A program made the translations under genes and the position numbers. Of a stretch of 64,000 bases of DNA, positions 1-10,649 are shown one piece after another (position 1 is the first letter of the stretch; each line of letters begins with the position of its first letter). Under the pieces are notes generated by a model that saw only the letters and a list, made by a program, of their open reading frames with translations, made no database searches and had not been told where the DNA came from. Source of the stretch: Hyaloscypha bicolor E (lineage: Eukaryota > Ascomycota > Leotiomycetes > Helotiales > Hyaloscyphaceae); the NCBI RefSeq assembly GCF_002865645.1, contig NW_020194644.1, forward strand, positions 472,801-536,800, read 5' to 3'.

Positions 1-2228
1 CATGGCCCACACGAGCCTTTGTAATCGACTCAGTCCTATCCTATGTCTTTCCAGAATGGTGCCTCGTGCGAGGACATGAAGGGCACGTGGAGCGGCCCCT
101 GACGGAGTGTTTGGAGAAGTCAAGGTCAGCAGAGTCAAGGTTTGATGGCGGTCCGAGACCCAGATGGAGTGCCGCTTCAACAACCAGAACTGGACGGCCT
201 TCTTCTCTGTTTGGTCACTCCGATCGGAAGTGTTTTCGATCTCTCGCCTCATTTTTCTTTGAGTCGAGCAAGTCACAAAGCGAATCCGAAGAGCATGCGG
301 AACATGAGACCAGGGGTTGTGGTTTTGGGGCTCGCCTATCGTAAAAGAAGACCAGTCATTCAGGGGTCGACCACACAGTTGGAGGACCCACAAATTCTTT
401 CAATATGAGACAGTATTGCAAAGCTTGCTGAGTCCCTCCTGTCCCTGAAACAATTCCGCCGAACCACGCCTGCAGGAAGATGCGTGTGAGCGACGCCGAG
501 CCACGGCCCGTTAGACACGCACACTCCAGATGCACTGTAATGCAAAACTCTACCCCCATCGAAACTTCTCCCTCAAATTTACGTCAATTTCTGGTTGCTT
601 TCAAGGAAACAGACGTGAACTCTGGTCAATGACCAGGCAAGGCAAACTCAAAGCGGAAGTAAATCCTAGTGGCGCCATAACCTCCACCAAATAGAGAAGA
701 ATAATGGACGAAGAATGGAACCTTTTTGCTCCCAGATCCCCAGAGCAAGCTCAACGATATGTTTGTTGCTTGTGGGTTTCTTCAATGTGACCTTTCCTTG
801 CCCACTACCCCCCAACAGCAACTGTCTTGCATACACAATATCTTTCTCCTCCCCTGCTACTTCTTGATCACCAGCCCGTGCCCGTCGGACGAGACTGCCG
901 TACACAGACCGCAGGAAGCCACCAGCAGCCAACACCCAGCCCCTTGAGCAGCACAAGGAAGATGACGTGAAAATGCCTGTCCATCACTCTGCACACACTC
1001 GGCATGAACCGCGCACCCCTCCCTTCGTTTGCATCTCACCTCATTTGCAGATCAATCGTGAATCCCCTCCCATATCAGCTCTCCTATCACCATACCCCAG
1101 GGGGTGGACGCCCCTCTTGCCAACAACAAGTTGCCAAGATCGTGAAAAGTTTCCCAGCGGTTGACATGCAGTGAGATTCTTACCAGAGGAACGGGTTGCC
1201 GTTACAGTATAGCGAGGGAGGAGGCGGCCGTCGGTCTTCGTGCCCGTTAGGGGAGAGAGTCTGCAGGATTGCTTGGGCCCCTGGAGAGGAGGCTGAGGCA
1301 AGGCTTGCTTTCTTTCGGTTGCGGAGCATGATGATTGGGCTCAAATTGACCGAACGGTTGCTGGAATGGGTACTTAATTACACTCTTGGAGGTCGGAAGA
1401 GTTCGGAAGGCGGGCGTCGTTCCTCGCGGGCAACCTGTAACCTGTTATTGGGGCTTGTAAAGGTTGTTTGCTTTACGATGTACGGCGTACCGAGAGTGTG
1501 GTTGTACAATGCGACTATTTCTAGAAGGGAGCGAAGAAGGGCGATCATGGAAGTAGATGCCGGCCCGGTACTACCAGGGCTTGGTTGAGGCTTTTGCCCT
1601 CCGGGGAATAGGTGGGAGCAAAGGAGCGAATTGCTTGGTGGCTCATGGTATTGCCGTTTGTCCTGCACAACATACCGCCAAACCATGCGTCGGAAAGGAA
1701 GCGGGCAAAGTACTTCAATGTAACTTTCAGGCTAAGAAGATGAAATCGAACTCCAGACCTACATGGTTCATGGTTCTTGATTCCTTGGAAGTAACGCGTC
1801 CCTGTAATTACGGGGATATTAGATCACGCAAACTTCACGTAAAGAGATCAAACAGGATCGAGGGACGGGGCAAACCATGCTGGCACAACTGACAAGAACT
1901 GATCATCCAGCAGGAGCTTTTGGAGGAGCAATTGATTCATTTTCTTTCAAGATCTGCGGGAGGGGGATAAAACCAGTCACGTTATGATGCTTCATTGAAG
2001 CGATTTACAGCCCAACTAGTTTATGGAAGGCTGAACCACAAAGAGGAAGGATCAAGAGGAGAGTGGCCTCATACTAGTCATCTTTCTTTACCTGATCTAT
2101 CAAAAGACCCAAATTCGTGCCACACACGTACAACTCCGAACTCCTTCGTCTGCCGCCTGCTCGATACCAGCATCGTTCACTCCATTCCCGACTTCACGTA
2201 ATTCTTCTTATGGCATAATATCCACCCC
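1..2228. other. No supported gene; intergenic or distal 5' region
   Basis: The base composition is ordinary genic, with pyrimidine-rich stretches around 780-860 and 960-1,100, but no frame reads like a conserved protein. The longest open frames (66-344, 1196-1588, 1557-1892) overlap on opposite strands and give Arg/Gly/Ser-rich translations without domains. It could be promoter or untranslated leader of a gene beyond the left edge; the right end holds the 3' flank of the frataxin gene. I see no tRNA. Confidence 0.5.
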
Positions 2229-2978
2229 TCAGTCCCCTCTATGCGAAACTGGAGCATAGGGATGCTCCATATCGACGCCAATCTCCACTTGCAACAAATC
2301 CGTCAGTGTACTTCCATCGCGAAGGTACACCCAATCTGCCCTTCCTGTCCCTTCCTTGGCGTCTTGCCCCTCACTTAACATCACGTAGTCGAAGCGTTTG
2401 GGGCCTGTTTTGGGTGATGAGAGCCAGATCTGCCTGTTGGGCGGTTGCTTGTTGATCACGTATGTGCCGTTGGGCGGGAAGGAGAGGGTGAGGACACCCG
2501 CCTGTAGATACATCCTCGTTAGCAATCAGTCTGAAGCTTCTAATTCTTTCCAACCAAGGAACATGGGTGCTGCGAGAAGTGCACAAACGCTGTACTCAAC
2601 ATCGACTTCCTCGGTCTCTTCCTGCAGCATCTCCAGCTTCTCAATCAAAACCTCCAGATATGTATCTGCCAGTTCGTGGAATCGTTCAATTGTGATGTCC
2701 GCGGGCCCGGATGCTGATTCTGACACGTTACTCTCTGCTTCTCTCGGTGTGGGCTGCGGATTCTCGGTTTCCGGCGACAGACCTTTAAGGGAAGGTCTTG
2801 TTGTTGAGAAGAACCTGGGGGCTTGGCTAGAGCTTGCTCGGGGTCCATGTGCAAAAATTGACACGACAGCTGGACGGAACATTGAGGCTCTGAGAGCTGT
2901 AAAAGAGCTTCGAGATGGCAATGGTCTGATGCTCATGCTGGAGCTCCGGACAAGCTTGGAGAGTGCACCGCGTGTCAT
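2229..2978 (-). CDS. YFH1: Frataxin, mitochondrial iron chaperone
   Basis: This is mitochondrial frataxin, which regulates Fe-S cluster assembly on the Nfs1-Isu1 scaffold in the matrix. Two exons read 2978-2589 and 2501-2229, joined in phase 0 across an 87-bp intron (GTTTGT donor, TGCTAAC branch site, CTACAG acceptor). The join falls inside the first strand of the fold: VEYS then [16 protein letters not shown]. The Ser/Arg-rich N-terminus (about residues 1-75, with RFFSTTRP) is a typical matrix-targeting presequence. The acidic first helix ([14 protein letters not shown]), [16 protein letters not shown] and [15 protein letters not shown] are family signatures. The product is about 220 aa, normal for fungi. 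The start at 2978 is the most upstream in-frame ATG that gives a presequence; a second Met 14 residues later is possible. The family call is very secure, the exact start less so. Confidence 0.93.
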
Positions 2979-3239
2979 TATTGCAGAGATTGTATCGTAG
3001 AATGAGTGACTTGGTTGAAATACGATGGCTGAGATGGATTTGACGGCTTTTATGCTGGTGCTGGTCGGATGTTGCTTGGGAAAGTCTCGTGTTGATGATC
3101 TGAGCTTGAAGCTACCCCACACTTTTGCCGACAACTTCAAAACTCGGCTCAGCCTTCTCCCAAGCCTCGCCTTGCATCAAAATATTGCCACACAACCAAC
3201 ATCAAGCCTTGTATTTCGAGTGTGGTCTGTAAAACTAAC
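2979..3239. promoter_or_regulatory. Divergent intergenic promoter, frataxin / AP-3 sigma
   Basis: The 261 bp separate the start codons of two divergent genes and must contain both core promoters and 5' leaders. No TATA box is evident. The frataxin frame stays open upstream of its ATG to about 3140 but has no ATG there, so that part is read as leader. Confidence 0.5.
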
Positions 3240-3853
3240 ATGATAAACGCCGTGTTGGTTTTCAACAATGCCGGGCAGCCGCGCCTGACAAAGTTCTACA
3301 CGCAGCTGGTACACCCTCATCCAAGAATAGACGAAGGAAATGCTAACAGAAGCAGGAAACATCCGTCCAGCAGCGCCTGATATCCGAAATATTCACCCTC
3401 GTATCCCACCGCCCCGCTGGATCCTGCAATTTCCTCCCTCTTCCACCCCTCCTCGCCAGCTCCTCTACCTCGACAGTGCCAAGTAGCGAACACAACGATG
3501 TACCCTCCCTCGTCACATACCGGCACTACGCCACCCTCTACTTCATCATCATATCGACCTCGACGGAATCCCCGTTAGCGTTGATCGATCTGATACAAGT
3601 CTATGTTGAGGCGCTAGATCGGCTGTTTGAGAATGTCTGTGAGCTAGATTTGATCTTCAATTTTGAGACGCTGCATGCGGCGCTTGCAGAGATGGTTGTT
3701 GGCGGTGTGGTAGTCGAGACGCAGTTGGAGAGGGTTGTGGAGGGGGTTAAGGCACAAGGTAAGGTGGCGAAAAGACCCGTTAATGAGGGGAGAGGGGGTG
3801 GGTTGGGGATGGGGATGGGGATGGGTGGAAACTTTGGGTGGGCTGGGAGGTGA
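3240..3853 (+). CDS. APS3: AP-3 adaptor complex sigma subunit
   Basis: This is the small (sigma) chain of the AP-3 adaptor, which sorts cargo from Golgi or endosome to the vacuole. Exon 1 (3240-3308) encodes MINAVLVFNNAGQPRLTKFY, the conserved longin-type start. A 47-bp intron (3309-3355, GTACAC donor, TGCTAAC branch, GCAG acceptor) joins in phase 0 to exon 2 (3356-3853). Exon 2 carries YRHYATLYF, DLIQVYVEALDRLFENVCE and LDLIF, then a region like METxxxxxV as VVETQLERVVEG, all diagnostic of AP-3 rather than AP-1 or AP-2 sigma. The product is 188 aa. It has an extra loop of Ser/Thr/Pro-rich residues before YRHYA and a Gly/Met-rich tail (RGGGLGMGMGMGG) encoded by a G-run repeat. Start and splice sites are well supported by frame and homology. 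Confidence 0.93.
3793..3828 (+). repeat. G-run repeat (GGGGAT) in the AP-3 sigma 3' coding end
   Basis: Successive G-runs separated by AT or T, with the hexamer GGGGAT repeated three times, encode the Gly-Met tail of the AP-3 sigma chain. Four or more runs of at least three G with two-base loops match a G-quadruplex pattern on the coding strand. Confidence 0.7.
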
Positions 3854-4465
3854 ATTGTGGACGAAGGAAGGGATTTGCAATTTTGAGTAGATGATGATGA
3901 TGAGGTTTGGTAGAAGAAGAGAAGTTCACCAGCCCTGGTTGGGGTCTCGTGCTGTTTTCGGGGCGTCCAGAGGGGAGCAGGGGTGCGAGGTTGCGGAGGG
4001 ACAGGCATTGGACGAAAGGTATTGAGATGAGGGTGCCGAAGGAGACAGGTGTACTGCGGCAAAGTAGTGGACTTGGAGTCGCCAGACTTGATCCCTTCGA
4101 CGAACGAGGCATGATCCATATATGGATTTCTCCACTGCAACAGAATGCCATAATACTCTCTATCAATGCCATATTCCCGTCTATCCATTTCAATTTACGG
4201 ATCTTCGGAGAGTTCTGCCCATGAAATAACCTGGATCCTTCTGAGCGTCCACGTATACATACATGGCAAGGAAGCGCCCATGATCCAGACCATTCTACCG
4301 CGTAGGCAAACATGAGAGAAGAGTTTCTATTGTGCCTGTGTATAACCAAATACAATAGCTTCGTCATCGCAGGGTATTCATCATCTTCCAGATCCATGTA
4401 AACGCCAGCGCCATGCTAAACCACATTTCCTGAATCTACAGCTCCCCGCCGGTACAAGAAGAGTC
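3854..4465. other. Convergent 3' intergenic region
   Basis: This lies between the stop codons of the AP-3 sigma gene (plus) and the small membrane protein gene (minus). It holds a short GAT tandem run near 3890-3902. Open frames on both strands are low-complexity Pro/Ser-rich shadows. I see no gene or structured RNA; it probably holds both 3' UTRs. Confidence 0.5.
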
Positions 4466-4969
4466 TCATCTGCCCGTGCTTGCCGTTGGAGGAGCCTCTT
4501 CTGGGCTCTCTCTTCGGCGGACTTGATCTTTCGTCCAAATCGACCCTGTCAACCCAAAGAACCAACTTCGAATCTGTGATAGGTTAGCATAGAAATTCTG
4601 TTGCTCCATTTTGGCAGCATACCCCATGGAACGGTGGATTATCCGGACTACCCTGGCTATTCCAGTCCAAGAACAACACGCCATAAACCGCAACAACTAT
4701 AACAATTCCGTCAGACGATGGCTCTAGCTCCTAATGTTGGACTACACACAAACAATTGACCCCATCTGCACAATCTTAACCGCTTTCGTCCATCTCGGTC
4801 TTGCCCACTTTAGCTTTGCTCTCCTCTTGTATTTCCGTTCGAGTCTGAATTGATGCTTCGGGGAGATCTTCGAGAAATCGGGGGGCCATAACTTTCTCGC
4901 CTTGTATGGATTCGTATACACATATGGCGGGCTCTGCTGGGCAGTCCGTCGTACTAATGTCGAGAACAT
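4466..4969 (-). CDS. Conserved small single-pass membrane protein, probably mitochondrial
   Basis: Three exons, 4969-4750, 4696-4623 and 4573-4466, give a 133-residue protein. The introns are 53 bp (GTGTGT...TTATAG, phase 1) and 49 bp (GTATGC, TGCTAAC branch, ATCACAG, phase 0). The phase-1 junction restores a continuous hydrophobic span, SIVFVAVYGVLFLDW (about residues 70-84), which supports the model. Before it lies a very basic, aromatic stretch (NPYKARKLWPPDF, HQFRLERKYKRRAKLKW); after it come a short Pro/Asn-rich turn and RSWFFGLTGSIWTKDQ. An N-terminal MFSTLVRRTAQQ start with basic residues and no acids suggests mitochondrial import. I recognise the pattern as a conserved fungal protein but cannot name a function. 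Its start lies 255 bp from the divergent leucyl-tRNA synthetase start. Confidence 0.75.
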
Positions 4970-5224
4970 ATTGTTCCTGCAGTTGATGGTTCTGCAGAAG
5001 ATTGGATCTTGGAGGTTCTCCAGACGAGGCTCGCTTAGTCATCCGGGTCGACCCCTGCACCAGCTGCACCGCACCGCCTCTTTTGGACCCCACCAAAACA
5101 TCAAATTGTGTTACTCACACAGTCGCGAAAATCCAAGGGGAGGATAGTGACTAAGTAGATGACGTGAAGACGAGGACAAAACTTCTCGTCGGATCCTGAA
5201 CGGCTTTCCAAGTCAATCGCAGTC
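4970..5224. promoter_or_regulatory. Divergent promoter, membrane protein / LeuRS
   Basis: The 255 bp between two divergent start codons must contain both promoters. No conserved box was identified by eye. Confidence 0.45.
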
Positions 5225-8200
5225 ATGGCAGCAGTCGAAGCCACCACCAAGGCCTTGGAATCGGCCAAGATCTCCAAAACCAAAGAATTGAAAGGCGTAA
5301 ATACCCCACAAGACACCCCCTCTTTCAGCAACTTTTGCTGACTTTAGAGGGCTTCAGACCGAGAAACGCGACACCCTCACAAAATGGGAGAAGATATATC
5401 AAAAGAAATGGCAAGAAGAAGGAGTATTCCAGCCCAATGCGCCCTCGACCTCAGAAGTCCCCCTCAACTCCATCTCCGCCGCCGAGCTTCGAACCCAGCA
5501 CCCCAAATTCTTTGGCACAATGGCGTATCCTTACATGAACGGTACTTTGCACGCAGGGCATACTTTCACCATCAGCAAAGTCGAGTTTACGGCGGGCTTT
5601 GCGCGTATGCAAGGCAAGAGAACTTTGTTCCCTCTTGGGTTCCACTGCACGGGCATGCCAATCAAAGCCTGCGCCGACAAACTCATAGATGAGATCAAGC
5701 TCTTTGGGGAGAACTTCGAGGGATATACCGACCAGGATGCTGCCGATGACAAGGCAAATACGGCACCGGCACCGAGTACACACCATGAAGATGTTACAAA
5801 GTTCACTGCAAAGAAAGGGAAGGCTGCCAGCAAAGTGGTCAAGATGAAGTACCAATTCCAGATCATGCGCGCCATAGGCATACCTATGGAGGATATTCAC
5901 AGGTTCGCCGATACAGCACACTGGTTGGAATATTTCCCCGTCCTCTGCCAACGAGATCTTATTAGTTTTGGGGCCAGAATCGATTGGAGAAGATCATTTG
6001 TCACTACGGATGCAAACCCCTACTATGACGCTTTTGTGCGATGGCAGATGAATCGTCTCAAGGAGTTGAAGAAGATCAAGTACGGGAAGAGATATACGAT
6101 TTACTCACCAAAGGATGGACAACCTTGTATGGACCATGACCGAAGTGAGGGGGAAGGCGTTGGACCACAAGAATATACGGCGTTGAAGTTAAAGGTCAAG
6201 GAGTGGGCACCAGAAGCTGAGGCGGTGATCAAGGGAAAGGTCCCTGAGGGCGTTGAAGTCTTTTTCGTACCTGCAACCTTGAGACCAGAGACTATGTATG
6301 GACAAACATGTTGTTTTGTGGGACCAAAGATTAAGTATGGCGTTTTCAAAGTTTCAGAAAAGGAGTTCTATGTTATCACAGACCGAGCTGCACGGAATAT
6401 GGCGTATCAAGGCATCTTCCCAGGGAACGGCGTTTTCGAAAAAGTGGCAGAGGTTTTAGGTTCAGCCTGTGTTGGTACTTTGGTCAATGCGCCACTTTCG
6501 GTCCACAAGGAGGGAGTCCGGATCTTGCCTATGGAGTCTGTCCTTCCTACAAAGGGTACTGGTGTGGTCACATCAGTTCCATCTGACAGTCCAGATGACT
6601 ACGCAACAATCATGGATCTTGCGAAGAAAGCAGATTACTACGGAATCAAGAAGGAATGGGCGGAGTTGGAGATCGTCCCAATTATCAAGACACCTTCATA
6701 TGGTGATCTTGCTGCACCTTTCTTGGTCAAGAAGCTCAAGATTGCTTCACCAAAGGACACCAAGCAGCTTGAGGAGGCGAAGGAACTTGCCTACAAGGAA
6801 GGCTTCTATCAAGGTGTCATGACCATTGGCGAGTTCAAAGGCGAGAAGGTTGAAGCTGCCAAGCCTAAGGTCAGACAACAGCTTCTCGACGCCAATGAAG
6901 GATTTGCATATTCAGAGCCAGAGCGGAAAGTCGTCAGTAGATCCGGGGATGACTGCTGTGTGGCCTTGATGGATCAATGGTACCTCGACTATGGAGAGGA
7001 CTCGTGGAAGCAGATTGCCTTGAAGTATGTGGACAATGCTCATGGAAAGGGGTTGAACACATATACCGCTGAGACTAAGAACGGATTCGAAGGTGTTTTG
7101 AACTGGCTCAACCAATGGGCATGTGCGAGGACATACGGTCTTGGGTCCAAACTCCCTTGGGATCCTCAATTCTTGGTCGAGAGTTTGAGTGACAGCACGA
7201 TCTACATGGCTTATTATACCATCGCTCATTACCTCCATAAAGACATCTATGGGAAGACACAAGGTCTTGCAGGTGTCAAGCCAGAGCAGATGAAGGATGA
7301 GGTATGGGACTACGTCTTTGCACGACGAGAGCTCAGCGACGAGATTCTCAAGGATAGTGGCATATCAAAGGAGGCTCTTGCGTCAATGCGAAGAGAGTTC
7401 GAATACTGGTATCCACTCGACCTTAGGGTCTCAGGAAAGGATCTTATTCCCAATCATCTCACATTCTTCCTCTATATCCATCTCGCAATCTTCCCACAGG
7501 AATATTGGCCTAAGGGAGTCCGAGCGAACGGCCACTTGCTCTTGAACGGAGAGAAGATGTCCAAGTCAACCGGAAACTTCATGACTCTTGATGAAATGGT
7601 CAAGAAGTACGGTGCTGATGCAAGCAGAATTGCTTTGGCCGATGCTGGTGATGGAGTAGCAGATGCAAATTTCGAAGAGGATGTAGCAGACAACAACGTT
7701 TTGCGTCTCTTCACCCTCCGAGAATGGTGCGAGGAGCAGGTTAAAGATGAGGCTAATCTCCGTTCCGGACCAAAGAATGACTTCCTTGACGCCTTGTTCG
7801 AGAACGAGATGAATTCCCTTGTTCACGAAGCAAAGCAGCAGTACGAAGACACGAACTACAAGCTCGCTCTCAAGTCTGCTTTGTACGACTTCACCAGTGC
7901 TAGAGATTTCTATCGCGAAGCTAGTGTCGCGGCTGGAATCAAGATGCACAAGGATTTGATCTTGCAATACATTGAATTGCAAGCTCTCCTCCTCACAGTC
8001 ATCGCACCGCATTGGTCAGAATACATCTGGCTCGAAGTCCTCAAGAAGCCCTCAACCATCCAAAACGCCTTGTATCCCGTCGTCCCAGCAGCTCGCGCCG
8101 ATCTCACCGCAGCACGCGAATACGTCCGAATGACAAGCAGCAACATCACCTCTGCCGAAGCAGCTCAACAAAAGAAGAAAGCCAAAGGGAAAGATATTGG

Positions 8201-8675
8201 CTATGACCTCACGATGCCAAAGAAACTCACCATCTTCGCGGCCGCCAAGTTCCCGGCCTGGCAAGAAAAGTACATCGACCTCGTGCGGGAAGCTTGGCAT
8301 CTGGACACTAAGACCATCAACGATAAAGAGTTGAACGGCAAGATCGCAAAGATGGGCGAGATGAAAAAGGCAATGCCGTTTGTGCAGGGCTTGAAGAAGA
8401 GACTCGTTGGCGGGGAGAAGCCTGAGTTGGTGTTCAATCGCAGGTTGGCATTTGACGAGCTCAAGACGTTGGAGAATATGGTGCCTGGCTTGAAGAAGGC
8501 GGCTGGCTTGGCGGTCGTGGAGTTGGTGCAGGTTGAGGAGGGGGGAAAGAAGGGTCACGTGGTTGGCTCGGGGAAGGCTGTCGAGGGGTTGCCGCCTAAT
8601 GCAGAGGCTGCTGTGCCTGGCGTGCCGACTTTCAACTTTGAGAATGTGGAGGTTGAGTCTGTTGCTAAGGCTTGA
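5225..8675 (+). CDS. CDC60: Cytosolic leucyl-tRNA synthetase
   Basis: This enzyme charges tRNA-Leu with leucine for cytoplasmic translation. Exon 1 (5225-5296) encodes 24 residues ending KTKELKG. A 61-bp intron (GTAAAT donor, TTGCTGAC branch, CTTCAG acceptor) leads in phase 0 to exon 2 (5358-8675), giving 1,129 aa, the usual size for the eukaryotic/archaeal class. The class I signature is HAGH at about residues 89-92 (PYMNGTLHAGHTF) and KMSKS at about 757-761. The CP1 editing domain between them shows LRPETMYGQT and GVVTSVPSDSPDDYA, so post-transfer editing is expected to be intact. The N-terminal block (TEKRDTLTKWEKIYQKKW, then FFGTMAYPYMNG) is typical of cytosolic LeuRS; there is no mitochondrial presequence. 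The C-terminus ends in a Val/Glu-rich extension. The ATG at 5225 is the only start that reaches the conserved block in frame through this intron. Confidence 0.96.
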
Positions 8676-9185
8676 GATTTGAGGAGATGTGGAGTGTGTG
8701 GTTGATTGGTTCTTTGTGGGTTTTCTATGAGTGAATAGACAAAACATTTCATGAATGCATTTGATTGCTTTGCGAATCGATTCGTCTCATTGGCTTCACT
8801 CTGCCCATCCAACCTTCCCATACGTTAGTCAACGGTTGTGCTCTGCTTGTGTCTGATGGTCATCTCGTTTTGCTCGGCCGTCGAAAATATTCCGTTTCTA
8901 GCATGAAGTCATCAATTTCATTCATAATATCAACCTCCAATAATGATCACCCTTCGACAGCATCATACCATTCCACTTCCTCACCATCTGTGTTTCTATT
9001 TTCGTCTCCCACGATAGGACTAGCTGTGGTCTATTTTCCCGATGTTGATGTGAAACTACGGTCACGCTACCTACTTAAAGGAGAAAAACTCCGGGACTAA
9101 AAAATTACCAAGAGGCAAGCACGTGCTTCATGTCTAGTGACCCGGTAGTTCCTTATCCTATTTATTTTGATAAAGAGGTGCATTA
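8676..9185. other. Intergenic, LeuRS 3' flank
   Basis: The first about 100 bp are G/T-rich and probably the LeuRS 3' UTR. The rest contains no frame with recognisable protein character and no RNA gene. Confidence 0.5.
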
Positions 9186-10111
9186 TCAGAAAACTACTTG
9201 ATGACGATCACTGGATAGGTGACCATACATGGCTTCAAAGTGTTCAACAAGGTATTGATAGTCTAGCCTTGTGGAGTAACTTGACTTGCAGATAGCATTT
9301 GCTATCGGCGAAACCATCTCGTAATCGGCATGGCGTTGTGGAAAGTTCCAGTTGGTTTTGATCTGAAGAGCCGCATTGGCGTTGGCCATGTTGTTGAGTT
9401 CAGCTGGTCTCAGAGGCTCGCCTTGGGTATTCGTCGCATGGCCTGACGAGGCTGTCCCTGGATACATATTACTCTACTAGGAAGTTCTCGCAAGAGCTGG
9501 ATGACTTCCTTGGGTAGCAGTGACATACCCGCTTCACCGATGAGCAAGATGCACCCCTATCTACTTGCTAGTTCAAAGTTTCTCTCCAAACTGCCCTCCA
9601 CCTCCTTTGCGGTTGTTCCGAGACCACCCAGGGCAAAGATGTTAGTATTTGAAATGATTGGACTCAAGGTATCGGCAGGCATAAACCGCAAGTTATCTAG
9701 AACAGTAGCTTTCTAGAAAGCTGGGCCACAGATTCTGTTTTCCCCCTATTAGTGACAGAAAGCTCATAATGATAATTAGATAGCACAGGCTACATCACTG
9801 ACCTGCTGTGGTCGTTTTTATCAGCGACGGGAGCGCCGCCGAAGAGAATCAGGCCGTTTCCTGAGTAGAAATTAGTTTAATCCCTGATCACAGCCTGCCA
9901 GAGGAAATCTAGAAAGTTATTATCTTTGCCACGGACAATGTCAGGCGGGTCGTTATCTGAGCTCGCCGACTCTTTGGCTCGAAGATATTGTACAATGAGA
10001 GACAGGACCGCCATTTTATGCTCGTCTGGGATCTCTGGGCCTTGTGGCAGAGAATCGTGCTCTCTCGAGCCCGAAATGGCAGGAACATCATCGTAGGTCT
10101 CTGCGACCGGA
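9186..10111 (-). pseudogene. Decayed fungal AAA-type ATPase
   Basis: Read on the minus strand, pieces in order match the fungal AAA NTPase family: PDEHKMAVLSLIVQYL and DPPDIVRGKDNN (about 10,060-9,915, preceding the Walker A), then GNGLILFGGAP, then GKTESVAQLSRKLLF (Walker A GKT onward), then GLGTTAKEVEGSLERNFELA, then GCILLIGEAG (Walker B, normally LLxDEAD). Lesions: a TAG at 9557-9559 where the family has Trp (ASR-stop-GCILL), Walker B Asp changed to Gly twice, a likely intron acceptor after a TACTAAC branch that now reads GG, and loss of frame between blocks. The end (9467-9186) is an open frame with DYQYLVEHFEAMYGHL that may be the remnant C-terminus, but most of the region after Walker B is absent. 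No intact ATPase can be made. The family call is fairly secure, the limits approximate. Confidence 0.7.
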
Positions 10112-10649
10112 GAATATGATCAGCTTACAGATCGATCATCTTCAGAAGCATGTTTACTTGATGAAAGGCGAAGAGTAGGACAAGAGGAAGTCAAAATTGA
10201 ATTAGTGACCTGGTGGACGGTGGGGATGCTGACTATACTGGCTCTTTCACCACGTTCCAAACGTAAATAAGGATGAAGGAGCTCTTATAGTAGACGAGAC
10301 TGCCGCAGTTGGCTGATCGAGGTTGAAGATATCTACCTGATTCTTTTGCCGTGAGCTGGAAGCCAATTGCGCTGTCCTGCCGCTTTTTGCTGCACCAACT
10401 TTGTGGTGGCTTGGATTGACGCTGCAGCTCGCCAGTGGCGAGACCAGACGATTGTCAACCCGAGGCTGGCCCCAATTGTTGCGACCATGGCTCCGTCCTT
10501 ACAGCTTTGCATGGGAACCCGCGAGAACAGATGATTACCGTCTTGTAGGAATATGGCCATGCCTGCAGCTCCTCCTGCGGGCATGTCGCTCCCTTTGGAA
10601 ACTAAGTAGGGCCAACCCACCCCCCTCCCTCCCGGACTGTGATGACTGA
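10112..10649. other. Intergenic or unresolved 5' part of the kinase gene
   Basis: Both strands have open frames here (plus 10401-10649, minus 10333-10620), neither with a recognisable domain. A branch-like GACTGAC followed by CCTAG ends at 10660 in front of the kinase frame, so an upstream kinase exon may lie in this stretch, but I could not match phases convincingly. Confidence 0.4.

Noticed and set aside
2398..3000. Open plus-strand frame of 200 codons over the frataxin gene
   Set aside because: The minus strand encodes frataxin with matching splice sites; the plus frame is antisense.
3601..4397. Two long overlapping minus-strand frames across the AP-3 sigma 3' end
   Set aside because: Pro/Ser low-complexity translations, partly antisense to AP-3 sigma, with no domain.
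5451..5951. Open minus-strand frame of 166 codons opposite the LeuRS HAGH region
   Set aside because: The plus strand encodes the catalytic domain; the antisense frame has no independent support.
8052..8747. Open minus-strand frame of 231 codons opposite the LeuRS 3' end
   Set aside because: It is a shadow of the conserved LeuRS frame; His/Leu/Arg-rich with no domain and no family pattern.
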